Virus record (IMG/VR): IMGVR_UViG_3300021085_000019 | Location: 19,653-83,652 of that record | Direction: 5' to 3' (one strand) | DNA length: 64,000 nucleotides | Origin: a virus | Shown here: in pieces, positions 52,410-59,788 of the stretch | How positions within the stretch are numbered: the stretch's first letter is position 1 | How the letters are laid out: each line of letters opens with the position of its first letter | The notes under the pieces: generated by a model | Told to the model about the DNA's origin: nothing | Database searches by the model: none | What the model saw: only the letters and a program-made list of their open reading frames with translations | Program-made: the position numbers and the translations under genes

Positions 52410-52685
52410 ATGACTGAAGAAGTAAACGCACCTGAAGGTGTACAAGAGGAGCAACAAGCTCCACAACTGTCTCTACAAGACATTGCAACTTTCGTACAGA
52501 TTATCGATATCTGTTCTAAAAGGGGTGGTTTTGAAGGTCAGGAAATGGAAGCTGTTGGCGGACTCAGAAACAGAACTGTTGCATTTCTAAATGCGGCATC
52601 TGCTGAGCAGGGCAAAGAAGCTCCAGAAGGCATGGTCCCAGCTGGCGACGATTTGCCTGAAACAGTTGAAGCTGAAGAAGCTTAA
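52410..52685 (+). CDS. Conserved-type hypothetical protein between clamp and clamp loader (91 aa)
   Basis: Acidic protein of 91 residues: an N-terminal Glu/Gln/Pro-rich tail, then a helical core LSLQDIATFVQIIDICSKRG, FEGQEMEAVGGLRNRTVAFLNAA and an acidic C-terminus. The 'L.lqDl...v.iId.as.RGaf.a.El..VG.lydrl..FL' layout resembles small proteins found in marine T4-like phages, whose function is unknown. The strong ribosome binding site AAGGAG and the structured leader driven by a late box suggest abundant, regulated late expression, unlike the replication genes around it. A terminator follows. Confidence 0.65.
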   Translation: MTEEVNAPEGVQEEQQAPQLSLQDIATFVQIIDICSKRGGFEGQEMEAVGGLRNRTVAFLNAASAEQGKEAPEGMVPAGDDLPETVEAEEA

Positions 52686-52700
52686 TTGTACTAGCTTAAT

Positions 52701-52734
52701 GTGGGGGTAGCTCCCCCACGCACTACTAATTTTT
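52701..52734 (+). terminator. Hairpin terminator after the 91-aa gene
   Basis: Stem GTGGGGG/CCCCCAC (7 bp, very GC-rich) around TAGCT, followed after 10 bases by five T residues. The spacing of the T-run is longer than ideal, but the stem is strong in an AT-rich genome. Confidence 0.7.
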
Positions 52735-52751
52735 ATTATGAAGGATATATT

Positions 52752-53009
52752 ATGGATCGCAATGAAGTTTCGCGTCTTATTGACGCACTTAAAAAAGGTA
52801 CTGTAACGGTCACCTTTCAGAAAATTGACTCTGACGAAATACGAGTCATGCCCTGCACTCTCAACCCTACTGTACTACAAGCGCACGGAATGAAATCCGT
52901 GATTGAAAGCGTTAGTCCTGAAACCGAGCACATTGCTGCATGGTCTCTAGACAAAGAAGCGTGGAGATCATTTCGCGTTAACACAGTTATTGGTTGGGAG
53001 GTATTATAA
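52752..53009 (+). CDS. WYL_2/DUF2693 Sm-like SH3 beta-barrel protein (85 aa)
   Basis: Protein of 85 residues from the ATG at 52752; an in-frame GTG further upstream falls inside the terminator stem and is not credible. The sequence TVTVTFQKIDSDEIRVMPCTLNPTVL and the ending AAWSLDKEAWRSFRVNTVIGWEVL are the pattern of the WYL_2 (formerly DUF2693) Sm-like SH3 barrel family, with the MPCTLNP and WRSFRV landmarks. The family is widespread in phages, with unknown ligand. Its stop codon overlaps the gp44 start (TAATG), so it is coupled to the clamp loader. Confidence 0.8.
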   Translation: MDRNEVSRLIDALKKGTVTVTFQKIDSDEIRVMPCTLNPTVLQAHGMKSVIESVSPETEHIAAWSLDKEAWRSFRVNTVIGWEVL

Positions 53010-53944
53010 TGTCAGAATTTCTTTGGGTTGAAAAATATCGTCCACAAAAAATTCAAGACTGCATTTTACCAAAATCAATCAAGAAAACTTTTGAAGATAT
53101 TGTTAAAGGAGGTGACCTACACAATATGCTTCTTACCGGAACAGCCGGCCTGGGTAAAACAACAGTCGCGAAAGCTTTATGTAACGAACTTGAACTAGAT
53201 TATCTTCTGATCAATGGATCCGAAGAATCTGGCATTGATACTCTGCGCAACAAGATCAAACAATTTGCATCTACAGTTTCACTTCAAGGTGGCTACAAAG
53301 TAGTTATTTTGGATGAAGCAGATTATCTTAACGCTCAATCAACGCAACCTGCATTACGTGGTTTTATTGAAGAGTTCTCAAATAACTGTCGATTTATATT
53401 GACATGTAATTTCAAGAACAGAATCATTGAACCCTTGCATTCACGTTGTACTACCATTGAGTTTAACGTTTCTAAGAAAGATTCAGTTCCACTTTGTGGA
53501 CAATTTCTCAAACGTTGTACATCAATCCTAACGGACGAAGGTATATCATTTGATGAAAAGGTAGTTGCTGAACTTATTATGAAACACATGCCTGATTGGC
53601 GTAAAGTTCTAAATGAACTTCAACGTTACAGTAGTAGCGGTACTATTGATACAGGCATTTTAGTATCTTTATCGGAAGTCTCTCTTAATGATCTTATGAT
53701 TCACTTAAAAGAGAAAAACTTTAAAGGTATGCGTCAGTGGGTAAGTAATAATATTGATTCTGAACCTGCAGCAATTTATCGTAAAATTTATGATAATATG
53801 AATGACTATATTGATCCTCAGAGTATACCACAATTGGTACTTATTCTAGCGGATTATCAATACAAGAATTCTTTTGTTGCAGATCACGAATTAAATACTG
53901 TTGCTTGTCTTACTGAGGTAATGGCGGGGGTTCGTTTCAAATGA
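53009..53944 (+). CDS. gp44: Clamp loader large subunit gp44
   Basis: Protein of 311 residues (T4 319). The ATG at 53009 has GGGAGG seven bases upstream; the alternative TTG at 52994 would overlap that site. It shows FLWVEKYRPQKIQDCILP (the RFC-family start), Walker A GTAGLGKTTVAKAL (~42), Walker B VVILDEADYL (~100), sensor 1 ILTCNFKNRI and the SRC motif HSRCTTIEF with the arginine finger. With gp62 it opens the gp45 ring and loads it at primer ends. It overlaps gp62 by 4 nt. Confidence 0.96.
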   Translation: MSEFLWVEKYRPQKIQDCILPKSIKKTFEDIVKGGDLHNMLLTGTAGLGKTTVAKALCNELELDYLLINGSEESGIDTLRNKIKQFASTVSLQGGYKVVILDEADYLNAQSTQPALRGFIEEFSNNCRFILTCNFKNRIIEPLHSRCTTIEFNVSKKDSVPLCGQFLKRCTSILTDEGISFDEKVVAELIMKHMPDWRKVLNELQRYSSSGTIDTGILVSLSEVSLNDLMIHLKEKNFKGMRQWVSNNIDSEPAAIYRKIYDNMNDYIDPQSIPQLVLILADYQYKNSFVADHELNTVACLTEVMAGVRFK

Positions 53945-54321
53945 ACCCCTTCGATTATCTAAACGCAATTAATGTAACAAAAAAGGATATAATGGTTGAT
54001 GATGTTTCTGAAAAAGCATATGCTCCATTTATGGTAAATCGTGGACTTTCTTATTTTCCTGACACTGTTCTTTTCGCTAATGAGATGAATGTAAATCATC
54101 ATATTGATCATCGTCTTCAATTTGATTTTTTTATAAATATAATTAACAAGAAGAAAAGATTTTCTAAATGGGCCAAACCCATTGACATAGAAAATTTAGA
54201 ATTAATAAAAGAATATTATGGATATAGTAATGAAAAAGCTAAATCTGTATTGTCATTATTAACTAATGATGAAATTAACGAATTGAAATTAAGGATTTAT
54301 AAAGGTGGAAAACGAAAATAA
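53941..54321 (+). CDS. gp62: Clamp loader small subunit gp62
   Basis: Protein of 126 residues (T4 187). The motif MVNRGLSYFPDTVLFANEMN and the following HRLQFDFFINIINKKKRFSKW are typical of gp62. It also has LIKEYYGYSNEKAKSVLSLL. The marine forms are shorter than T4. It is located between gp44 and RegA, as in T4, with overlaps of 4 and 17 nt. It is the non-ATPase subunit of the 4:1 gp44/gp62 loader. Confidence 0.93.
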   Translation: MNPFDYLNAINVTKKDIMVDDVSEKAYAPFMVNRGLSYFPDTVLFANEMNVNHHIDHRLQFDFFINIINKKKRFSKWAKPIDIENLELIKEYYGYSNEKAKSVLSLLTNDEINELKLRIYKGGKRK

Positions 54322-54739
54322 TATTGAAGTCCAGTGGACTCCTGCTTCTATGTTGGAGATCACGCTTAACGAACCAGACGATTTTCTAAAAATCAGAGAA
54401 ACATTAACACGTATTGGTGTAGCGTCTAGAAAAGATCAAAAGCTATATCAATCATGTCATATACTGCATAAACAGGGAAGGTACTTTATTGTACACTTTA
54501 AAGAGTTATTCCTACTAGATGGGAAACCTTCAAACCTATTACTAAACGACATTCAACGTAGAAATACAATTGCTACGTTATTGGCAGACTGGGGGCTTAT
54601 TACTTTTGTTAGCTCTGAACAAGCTAAAGATATTGCACCGTTAAGGCAGATTAAAGTTATTCCATATAAGGAAAAAACACAATGGCAACTATGTCCTAAA
54701 TATAATATAGGAAATAGTAACAATGGAGAAAAAACTTAA
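54305..54739 (+). CDS. regA: Translational repressor RegA
   Basis: Protein of 144 residues if translation starts at GTG 54305, which has AAGG ten bases upstream. From residue 16 (MLEITLNEPDDFLKIRETLTRIGVASRK) it matches the start of T4 RegA (MIEITLKKPEDFLKVKETLT), and the core KLYQSCHILHKQGRYFIVHFKELF and RRNTIATLLADWGLI is conserved. The ATG at 54350 has no good ribosome binding site, so either start is possible. RegA binds early mRNAs near their start codons and blocks ribosomes. The C-terminal tail is extended relative to T4 (122 residues). Confidence 0.93.
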   Translation: MENENNIEVQWTPASMLEITLNEPDDFLKIRETLTRIGVASRKDQKLYQSCHILHKQGRYFIVHFKELFLLDGKPSNLLLNDIQRRNTIATLLADWGLITFVSSEQAKDIAPLRQIKVIPYKEKTQWQLCPKYNIGNSNNGEKT

Positions 54740-54812
54740 AAAATATTGGAAACAATTTCATAAATTTATGAAGTGCGGCAGAATTAATAAAGTCGTTAAA
54801 AAATGTTTCTAA
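54723..54812 (+). CDS. Possible tiny basic protein (29 aa)
   Basis: ATG inside the end of regA, reading MEKKLKKYWKQFHKFMKCGR then INKVVKKCF. It is strongly basic (11 Lys/Arg in 29 residues) and has two cysteines. There is no clear ribosome binding site (only AATAGTAACA). It could be a real microprotein or only a chance frame in AT-rich DNA. Confidence 0.3.
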   Translation: MEKKLKKYWKQFHKFMKCGRINKVVKKCF

Positions 54813-54829
54813 AGTAACAGTGAAAGCTG

Positions 54830-54837
54830 TATAAATA
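54830..54837 (+). promoter_or_regulatory. Late promoter box TATAAATA of Hsp20 gene
   Basis: Exact late box 63 bp before the Hsp20 ATG and directly before the second copy of the shared leader element. Confidence 0.75.
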
Positions 54838-54838
54838 A

Positions 54839-54868
54839 ATGTGGATGCCGAATTGGTCGGGTCCACAT
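54839..54868 (+). other. Structured leader RNA: shared 20-base core element, copy 2
   Basis: The core GATGCCGAATTGGTCGGGTC (54844-54863) is identical to 52355-52374. The flanks differ from copy 1 yet still pair: ATGTG with CACAT, joined to GA/TC. Two copies with compensating outer stems point to selection on RNA structure. The predicted transcription start (about 54843) falls in the 5' arm of the stem. Confidence 0.7.
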
Positions 54869-54900
54869 ATTAACCTTGCTATATATAGGAGGAAACTAAA

Positions 54901-55353
54901 ATGGTAAGAAGTACTATGAACGTACCACGTTCACTTTTCATTGGATTTGATCCAATATTAAACGAGCTTGAAAGAATTCACTCAGCTGGAAGATCTCAAG
55001 ATAACTATCCCCCACACAACGTTGTGAAGATCGATAATGATAACTTCAATATCGAACTCGCTGTTGCAGGATTTTCGGAAGAAGACATTTCTGTAGAAGT
55101 AAAGGATGGTATTCTATTAGTTAAAGGTCAACAAAGTGATGATGATCGTGAATACGCACACAAAGGTATCTCGTCCCGCAAATTTGAGAAGTCCTTCCGA
55201 CTCTCAGAATTTGTCGTAATAGATGGGGCCGATCTCGTGAACGGCATACTTGTGGTGAATGCCAGAGTTGAAGTTCCAGAAGAGAGGCGTCCTAGGAAGA
55301 TCGAAATCGGGTCTGCTGGGGCATCAAAGAAGAAGGAATTTATCCAAGATTAA
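54901..55353 (+). CDS. hsp20: Small heat shock protein, Hsp20/IbpA type
   Basis: Protein of 150 residues. The alpha-crystallin domain runs from ~residue 38 to 128 (PPHNVVKIDNDNFNIELAVAGFSEEDISVEVKDGILLVKG, with the AGF hallmark, then FEKSFRLSEFVVIDGADLVNGILVV). The N-terminus RSLFIGFDPILNELERI is that of IbpA. Marine T4-like phages commonly encode Hsp20, which is expected to keep capsid or host proteins from aggregating. The ribosome binding site is strong (ATAGGAGGAAA) and expression is late, from a structured leader. Confidence 0.93.
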   Translation: MVRSTMNVPRSLFIGFDPILNELERIHSAGRSQDNYPPHNVVKIDNDNFNIELAVAGFSEEDISVEVKDGILLVKGQQSDDDREYAHKGISSRKFEKSFRLSEFVVIDGADLVNGILVVNARVEVPEERRPRKIEIGSAGASKKKEFIQD

Positions 55354-55411
55354 TTCCGGTGAGCAGCGAATACCCAGTGGATTGTAATAATCAATTTACT
55401 GGAGTCTAACT

Positions 55412-55531
55412 ATGGGTTACATACGTAAACACAAGGAAGGCATTAGATCTGGATTCGAATTAATGTTTATTATGGCTGGAATACTTTCTGTATCTCCACT
55501 GATAATTTACTTTCAAATGAATTCATTCTAA
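55412..55531 (+). CDS. Tiny membrane protein (39 aa)
   Basis: ATG seven bases after GGAG, reading MGYIRKHKEGIRSGFELMFI then MAGILSVSPLIIYFQMNSF. A basic N-terminus is followed by one hydrophobic stretch (~16-35), so it should insert into the inner membrane with the N-terminus inside. A good terminator follows directly, which supports a real transcript end. No family was recognised; it may be a lysis or host-takeover peptide. Confidence 0.6.
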   Translation: MGYIRKHKEGIRSGFELMFIMAGILSVSPLIIYFQMNSF

Positions 55532-55544
55532 AGTCGACCTATCC

Positions 55545-55574
55545 GAGGGAGGGTAAAATCTCCCTCAACTTTTT
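55545..55574 (+). terminator. Rho-independent terminator before DNA polymerase gene
   Basis: Stem GAGGGAG/CTCCCTC (7 bp) with an 8-base loop, followed by AAC and five T residues. It ends the Hsp20/tiny-protein unit just before the polymerase promoter. Confidence 0.88.
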
Positions 55575-55575
55575 A

Positions 55576-55604
55576 TGTACAATGTGTTTAAATTATGATA
55601 TAAT
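55576..55604 (+). promoter_or_regulatory. Early/middle promoter of DNA polymerase gene
   Basis: -35 TGTACA (55576-55581), 17-bp spacer, -10 TATAAT (55599-55604). The -35 begins two bases after the T-run of the terminator. Confidence 0.87.
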
Positions 55605-55634
55605 ATGTACATATAAATTTGATATGGCTATACT

Positions 55635-58151
55635 ATGAACATAAAATTCTATACAAACGTTTCTCGATACGGCAACTCGCTAATGTATCGTGGTTATAAA
55701 AACGGCAAAAAGATTCAAACAAAAATTAAATATCAACCTACTTATTTTGTAAGTACGGCCAAACCGTCTGCGTGGAAATCACTAGATGGTAATAACGTAT
55801 CACCAATTAAATTCGAATCTATGCGTGATGCAAAAGAATGGCTAAAGGTGAACGAGCATGTTGTTGGTAGACATATCTACGGAAACAACAAACACATTCC
55901 AGCTTTTATCAATGATGAATTTCCAGGTGAAATTAAATTTGATAGAAATCTAATTAACGTAACAACGATCGATATCGAGGTTCAATCCGACGCAGGATTT
56001 CCTGAACCAGAACACGCAGCGCATGAAGTTACTGCTATCTGTATGAAAAACAATATTGATAATACATTCTACGTATGGGGTTTAAAAGACTATGATGTAG
56101 AATCTTCGATCATGCAAGAAAACAGAGTTGTCTATAAGAAGTGCGCAACAGAATCTGAACTACTACTTGAATTTATTGCGCATTGGTCTTTACCTTCACA
56201 TTGTCCAGATGTTATTACGGGTTGGAACTCTCGATTCTTTGATATGCCATATCTGATTAATCGTATCATTAAAATACATGGCGAAGATATAGTTCGTAGA
56301 ATATCTCCATGGGGATTACTAGATCGACGTGATGTAACAACAATGCAACGTAAACAAATTGCATATGATATTCAAGGCATTGCTCAAATGGATTACCTTG
56401 ATTTATTTCGTAAGTTTGGCTATTCCTATGGTCCACAAGAATCTTATAAACTTGATCATATTGCTTCAGTTGTACTTGGTGAGAAAAAGCTAAGCTATGA
56501 AGAACACGGTAACTTGCATACGCTTTATAAGCATGATCATCAAAAGTTTATCGACTATAATATTAAAGACGTAGATCTTGTTGATCGCTTCGAGGATAAG
56601 ATGGGACTTATTACTCTAGCACTTACTATGGCGTATCGTGGTGGTGTAAACTACAGCGATGTTATGGGTACTACTGCAATATGGGATGCTATCATATTCC
56701 GAAATCTATATTCTAATAATGTAATTATTCCGTTTGGAGAAGAAAAGTTTAAAACCCCATATCCTGGTGGTTATGTGAAAGATCCACATGTTGGAATGCA
56801 CGAATGGGTTGTTTCTTTTGATCTTAATTCCCTGTATCCGTCTATTATTATGCAGTACAATATGTCACCAGAAACAATTATATCTGGTAAAGTTGCTAAC
56901 GTAAATGTAGACAATCTACTTACTGGAGAACTTAAACCGCGGCTCGAACAAGGCGAATGCGCTTCGGCTTCAGGTCAATACTTTAAAACAGATGAACAAG
57001 GTATCTTACCTAAAATCATTGACGAAATGTATAGTGAGCGTGTTGTCATTAAAAAGCAAATGATTAATTCGCAACGAGAGCTTGAAAGGATAGACAAAAA
57101 TGATAAACAAGAATTATACCGAGTACAGCGTGATATCGCTATAGCAGAAAATCAACAAATGTCTATTAAGATCCTTCTTAATTCTCTTTATGGTGCTTTG
57201 GGCAACAAGTACTTTAGATTCTTCGATCAGCGAATCGCAGAAGGAATTACGCTTACTGGACAGCTTACAATACGATGGGCTGAAAAAGCAATTAATAATT
57301 ACCTCAACTCAGTGCTTAAAACAAAGAAAGACTACGTCCTTGCTATTGATACCGACTCGGTGTATGTATGCTTAGACGATCTTGTATCTGCAGTAAATCC
57401 TAAAAACCCATTAGAATTTGTCGATACAGTTTGCAAAGAAAAGCTTGAAGACGTCCTAGAAAAATCTTATGGTGAATTGTTTGACATTATGGGTGGTATC
57501 GAAAATCGTATGGTAATGAAACGTGAAGCTATTGCTGACCGTGGTATATGGACTGCCAAAAAGCGGTATATCCTAAACGTGCTTGACAATGAAGGAGTAC
57601 GTTATGCCGAACCTAAACTTAAGATTATGGGTATCGAAGCTATTAAGTCTTCTACTCCGGCTCCTTGTCGAGAAGCTCTAAAAGAAATATTTAAAACAAT
57701 TATCGGTGGTACTGAACGTGATGTTCAAGGTAATATTGAATCATTCAGAACATATTTTAAAACATTATCACCAGATCAGATTGCATTCCCTCGAGGTATT
57801 ACAAATCTGACACAATTCAGAGATAAGCAAACTGTATACAAAAAAGGTACTCCGATTCATGCACGTGGCGGAATACTGTATAACAAAATGCTTAAAGATC
57901 TTTCATTAGATAAACAATACAACAAAATTCAGAATGGCGAGAAAATTAAATTCATATATCTCAGAACGCCAAATCATATCAAAGAGAATGTCATATCATT
58001 CCTTGACTATTTGCCGGAAGAGTTTGGATTGCATCGTTATATTGATTATGATACTCAGTTCAATAAAACCTTCCTTGATGTTATTGATCCGATACTATCA
58101 GCAGTTGGATGGAATTCAAAAGAAGTTGCAACACTCGACGAATTCTTTTAA
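55635..58151 (+). CDS. gp43: Family B DNA polymerase gp43
   Basis: Protein of 838 residues (T4 898). The 3'-5' exonuclease has Exo I TIDIEVQSD (~113), Exo II ITGWNSRFFDMPYL (~200) and Exo III YNIKDVDLV (~307). The polymerase has motif A SFDLNSLYPSIIMQYN (~394), motif B ILLNSLYGALGNKYFR (~513), motif C AIDTDSVYV (~570) and KKRYIL (~640). The C-terminal end (LDEFF) is a clamp-binding type tail like that of T4. It is driven by its own promoter after a terminator and lies downstream of RegA, which in T4 represses gene 43-region mRNAs. Confidence 0.97.
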   Translation: MNIKFYTNVSRYGNSLMYRGYKNGKKIQTKIKYQPTYFVSTAKPSAWKSLDGNNVSPIKFESMRDAKEWLKVNEHVVGRHIYGNNKHIPAFINDEFPGEIKFDRNLINVTTIDIEVQSDAGFPEPEHAAHEVTAICMKNNIDNTFYVWGLKDYDVESSIMQENRVVYKKCATESELLLEFIAHWSLPSHCPDVITGWNSRFFDMPYLINRIIKIHGEDIVRRISPWGLLDRRDVTTMQRKQIAYDIQGIAQMDYLDLFRKFGYSYGPQESYKLDHIASVVLGEKKLSYEEHGNLHTLYKHDHQKFIDYNIKDVDLVDRFEDKMGLITLALTMAYRGGVNYSDVMGTTAIWDAIIFRNLYSNNVIIPFGEEKFKTPYPGGYVKDPHVGMHEWVVSFDLNSLYPSIIMQYNMSPETIISGKVANVNVDNLLTGELKPRLEQGECASASGQYFKTDEQGILPKIIDEMYSERVVIKKQMINSQRELERIDKNDKQELYRVQRDIAIAENQQMSIKILLNSLYGALGNKYFRFFDQRIAEGITLTGQLTIRWAEKAINNYLNSVLKTKKDYVLAIDTDSVYVCLDDLVSAVNPKNPLEFVDTVCKEKLEDVLEKSYGELFDIMGGIENRMVMKREAIADRGIWTAKKRYILNVLDNEGVRYAEPKLKIMGIEAIKSSTPAPCREALKEIFKTIIGGTERDVQGNIESFRTYFKTLSPDQIAFPRGITNLTQFRDKQTVYKKGTPIHARGGILYNKMLKDLSLDKQYNKIQNGEKIKFIYLRTPNHIKENVISFLDYLPEEFGLHRYIDYDTQFNKTFLDVIDPILSAVGWNSKEVATLDEFF

Positions 58152-58159
58152 AAAAAGTA

Positions 58160-58188
58160 TGTACATTACATCTAAACTATGGTATAAT
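58160..58188 (+). promoter_or_regulatory. Early/middle promoter of the Sm-like/MazG operon
   Basis: -35 TGTACA (58160-58165), 17-bp spacer, -10 TATAAT (58183-58188) preceded by TGG. It follows the polymerase stop codon and a seven-base A-run. Confidence 0.88.
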
Positions 58189-58210
58189 ATACCACATATA
58201 GGAGAAATAA

Positions 58211-58486
58211 ATGAAAATAGTTAGACTAACAACAGGTGACGAAGTTATCTGTAATGTTGAAGAAACCGAAAACACTATTGCTATGACAGATGCGTTTTCT
58301 ATGATAGCTACCGAGCCAGGAAAAATCGGATTTATTCCGTTTATGGCTTATGCTAAAAATGAAGAATTTATTGTTGATAAGCAATTTGTAGTTATGATTT
58401 TAGATCCGGTCGAAGAAATCGTAGATCAAATTAGATCTATGACGAGCGGAATCGTTACACCACCAAAACAGGGAATTATAGTATGA
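58211..58486 (+). CDS. Sm-like small beta-barrel protein, paralogue of 43939-44310
   Basis: Protein of 91 residues: MKIVRLTTGDEVICNVEETE, then a stretch with DAFSMIATEPGKIGFIPFM, then DKQFVVMILDPVEEI. It aligns end to end with the first ~75 residues of the 123-residue protein at 43939 (LT.G...IC.V..T; A......P..I.F; F.I.K.FV). The pattern suggests an Sm/Lsm-like fold and possible RNA or protein binding. It leads a compact operon with the MazG-like and primase-like genes, overlapping the next gene by 4 nt (ATGA). The ribosome binding site is TAGGAGA. Confidence 0.68.
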   Translation: MKIVRLTTGDEVICNVEETENTIAMTDAFSMIATEPGKIGFIPFMAYAKNEEFIVDKQFVVMILDPVEEIVDQIRSMTSGIVTPPKQGIIV

Positions 58487-58893
58487 GCACCGACTGGGTA
58501 AATGACATTGAAGTCATGCAGGATAAGTTTGAAACTCTTGAATGGGTTTTTAATAATAAAGAAAACAAAGACAAGCTAAAAGCTTTTCTTAAATTCAGAA
58601 TTGATTTTCTACAAGAAGAACTTGATGAAACTAAGAAGGCATATGAAACTATGGACGGTGAAGAAATCGTTGATGGTTTAATCGATTTATGTGTTGTTGC
58701 AATTGGAACCTTAGATGCTTTTGGCGTGGATGCGTACAAAGCATGGGATGAAGTTCTTAAAGCAAATATGTCAAAAAATGTTGGCGTTAAAGAAGGCCGA
58801 CCTAATCCGTTGGGACTTCCCGATCTTATGAAACCTGAAGGTTGGACAGCTCCATCACACGAAGGTAACCATGGTATCTTTGACGATCTTTGA
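58483..58893 (+). CDS. MazG-like nucleotide pyrophosphohydrolase
   Basis: Protein of 136 residues, helical. The metal-binding pattern of the all-alpha NTP pyrophosphatases is seen in FRIDFLQEELDETKKAYET (EExxE type) and EIVDGLIDLCVVAIGTLDAFG (ExxD type), followed by KAWDEVLKANMSKNVG, a typical ending of phage members (K...N.SK). Such enzymes hydrolyse NTPs or (p)ppGpp-like nucleotides. It overlaps both neighbours (4 nt upstream, 23 nt downstream), so it is part of a coupled operon. Confidence 0.82.
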   Translation: MSTDWVNDIEVMQDKFETLEWVFNNKENKDKLKAFLKFRIDFLQEELDETKKAYETMDGEEIVDGLIDLCVVAIGTLDAFGVDAYKAWDEVLKANMSKNVGVKEGRPNPLGLPDLMKPEGWTAPSHEGNHGIFDDL

Positions 58894-59788
58894 TAGTATA
58901 TACGATAACAAGACAGTAAAACGTGTTGACTATAATTCGTTTGACGACTTTGAGAAAGTATTATACAAACTAGCAGCAAGCGATAAGTATCAGAAAAAAG
59001 CTGATGCTCCCCTAATATCACCTGCTACATATCAACCCGAAACTACTCGAGCTAATGTAAATGTAACTGGCTGGGGTGGTTTCGGCATTGTTGATGTTGA
59101 TGATTATGAAGGATCAATCGAAGATATTCATGAAAAGTATTCAGAGTACAAGTATGTCTGTTATTCTACAGCATCATCAACTAAAGAACATCCTAAATTT
59201 AGATTAGTATTTCCACTTACAGAATACGTGGAAGCAGATAAAATCAAACACTTTTGGTTTGCACTCAATAAAGAAATAGGAGACATCGCAGATGCCCAAA
59301 CAAAAGATTTATCCAGAATGTACTACGTCCCAAGTAGATACAAAGGATCTTATAATTTCATATTCTCACACGATGGAGTCACAATGGACCCCAACAAACT
59401 TATGGAACAACACAGATATGTCGTACCAAATGAATCGTTTTTCGATAAGTTACCAAGCGCGATTAAGGAAGGGCTTATACAACATCGTAAAGAAAGACTC
59501 AGTAACACTGACTTTTCATGGACAGGATATCAAGACTGCCCTTTTGTAAATAAAAAGCAAATCTCTGATTATAAGTCTATTACAGGCTCTGGTTGGTATT
59601 TACAAATGTACAAGATTATGGTTTCAACCGCAGGTAATGCAATGCAAAGAGGTTATCCGATATCAGCAAAAGAAATTGCATGGATATGTTCAGATTTAGA
59701 TAACGATACAGGCGGTTGGTATGGTAAAAGAGATATGGTAAAAGAAGCTGAACGTGCCATCGAATTTGTATTTAGGAATAATATATGA
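58871..59788 (+). CDS. Archaeo-eukaryotic-type primase-like protein
   Basis: Protein of 305 residues. Residues ~70-155 read GWGGFGIVDVDDYEG, then KYVCYSTASSTKEHPKFRLV, FPLTEYVEADKIKHFW and DAQTKDLSRMYYVPSRYKG. The order of an acidic hDhDD strand, 'STASST...P.FRLVFPL', and 'D...DLSR.YYVP' is that of primase-like (AEP/RepB-type) domains of plasmids and viruses. The C-terminal ~110 residues have KEIAWICSDLDNDTGGWYGKR, resembling a PriCT-like helical domain. No helicase domain is fused. T4-like phages use gp41/gp61 for priming, so this protein may be an accessory primase or only a nucleotide-binding relative. Confidence 0.5.
   Translation: MVSLTIFDSIYDNKTVKRVDYNSFDDFEKVLYKLAASDKYQKKADAPLISPATYQPETTRANVNVTGWGGFGIVDVDDYEGSIEDIHEKYSEYKYVCYSTASSTKEHPKFRLVFPLTEYVEADKIKHFWFALNKEIGDIADAQTKDLSRMYYVPSRYKGSYNFIFSHDGVTMDPNKLMEQHRYVVPNESFFDKLPSAIKEGLIQHRKERLSNTDFSWTGYQDCPFVNKKQISDYKSITGSGWYLQMYKIMVSTAGNAMQRGYPISAKEIAWICSDLDNDTGGWYGKRDMVKEAERAIEFVFRNNI

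Noticed and set aside
52310-52417. A 35-codon frame starting at ATG 52310 in the leader before the 91-aa gene
   Set aside because: No ribosome binding site, it starts only 3 bases after the late box, runs through the palindromes and ends inside the ribosome-binding and start region of the next gene. The RNA-structure explanation fits better.
58476-59021. Minus-strand open frame of 181 codons opposite the MazG-like and primase-like genes
   Set aside because: Antisense to two coupled genes with recognisable families; Ser/Leu-rich with no motif or ribosome binding site.
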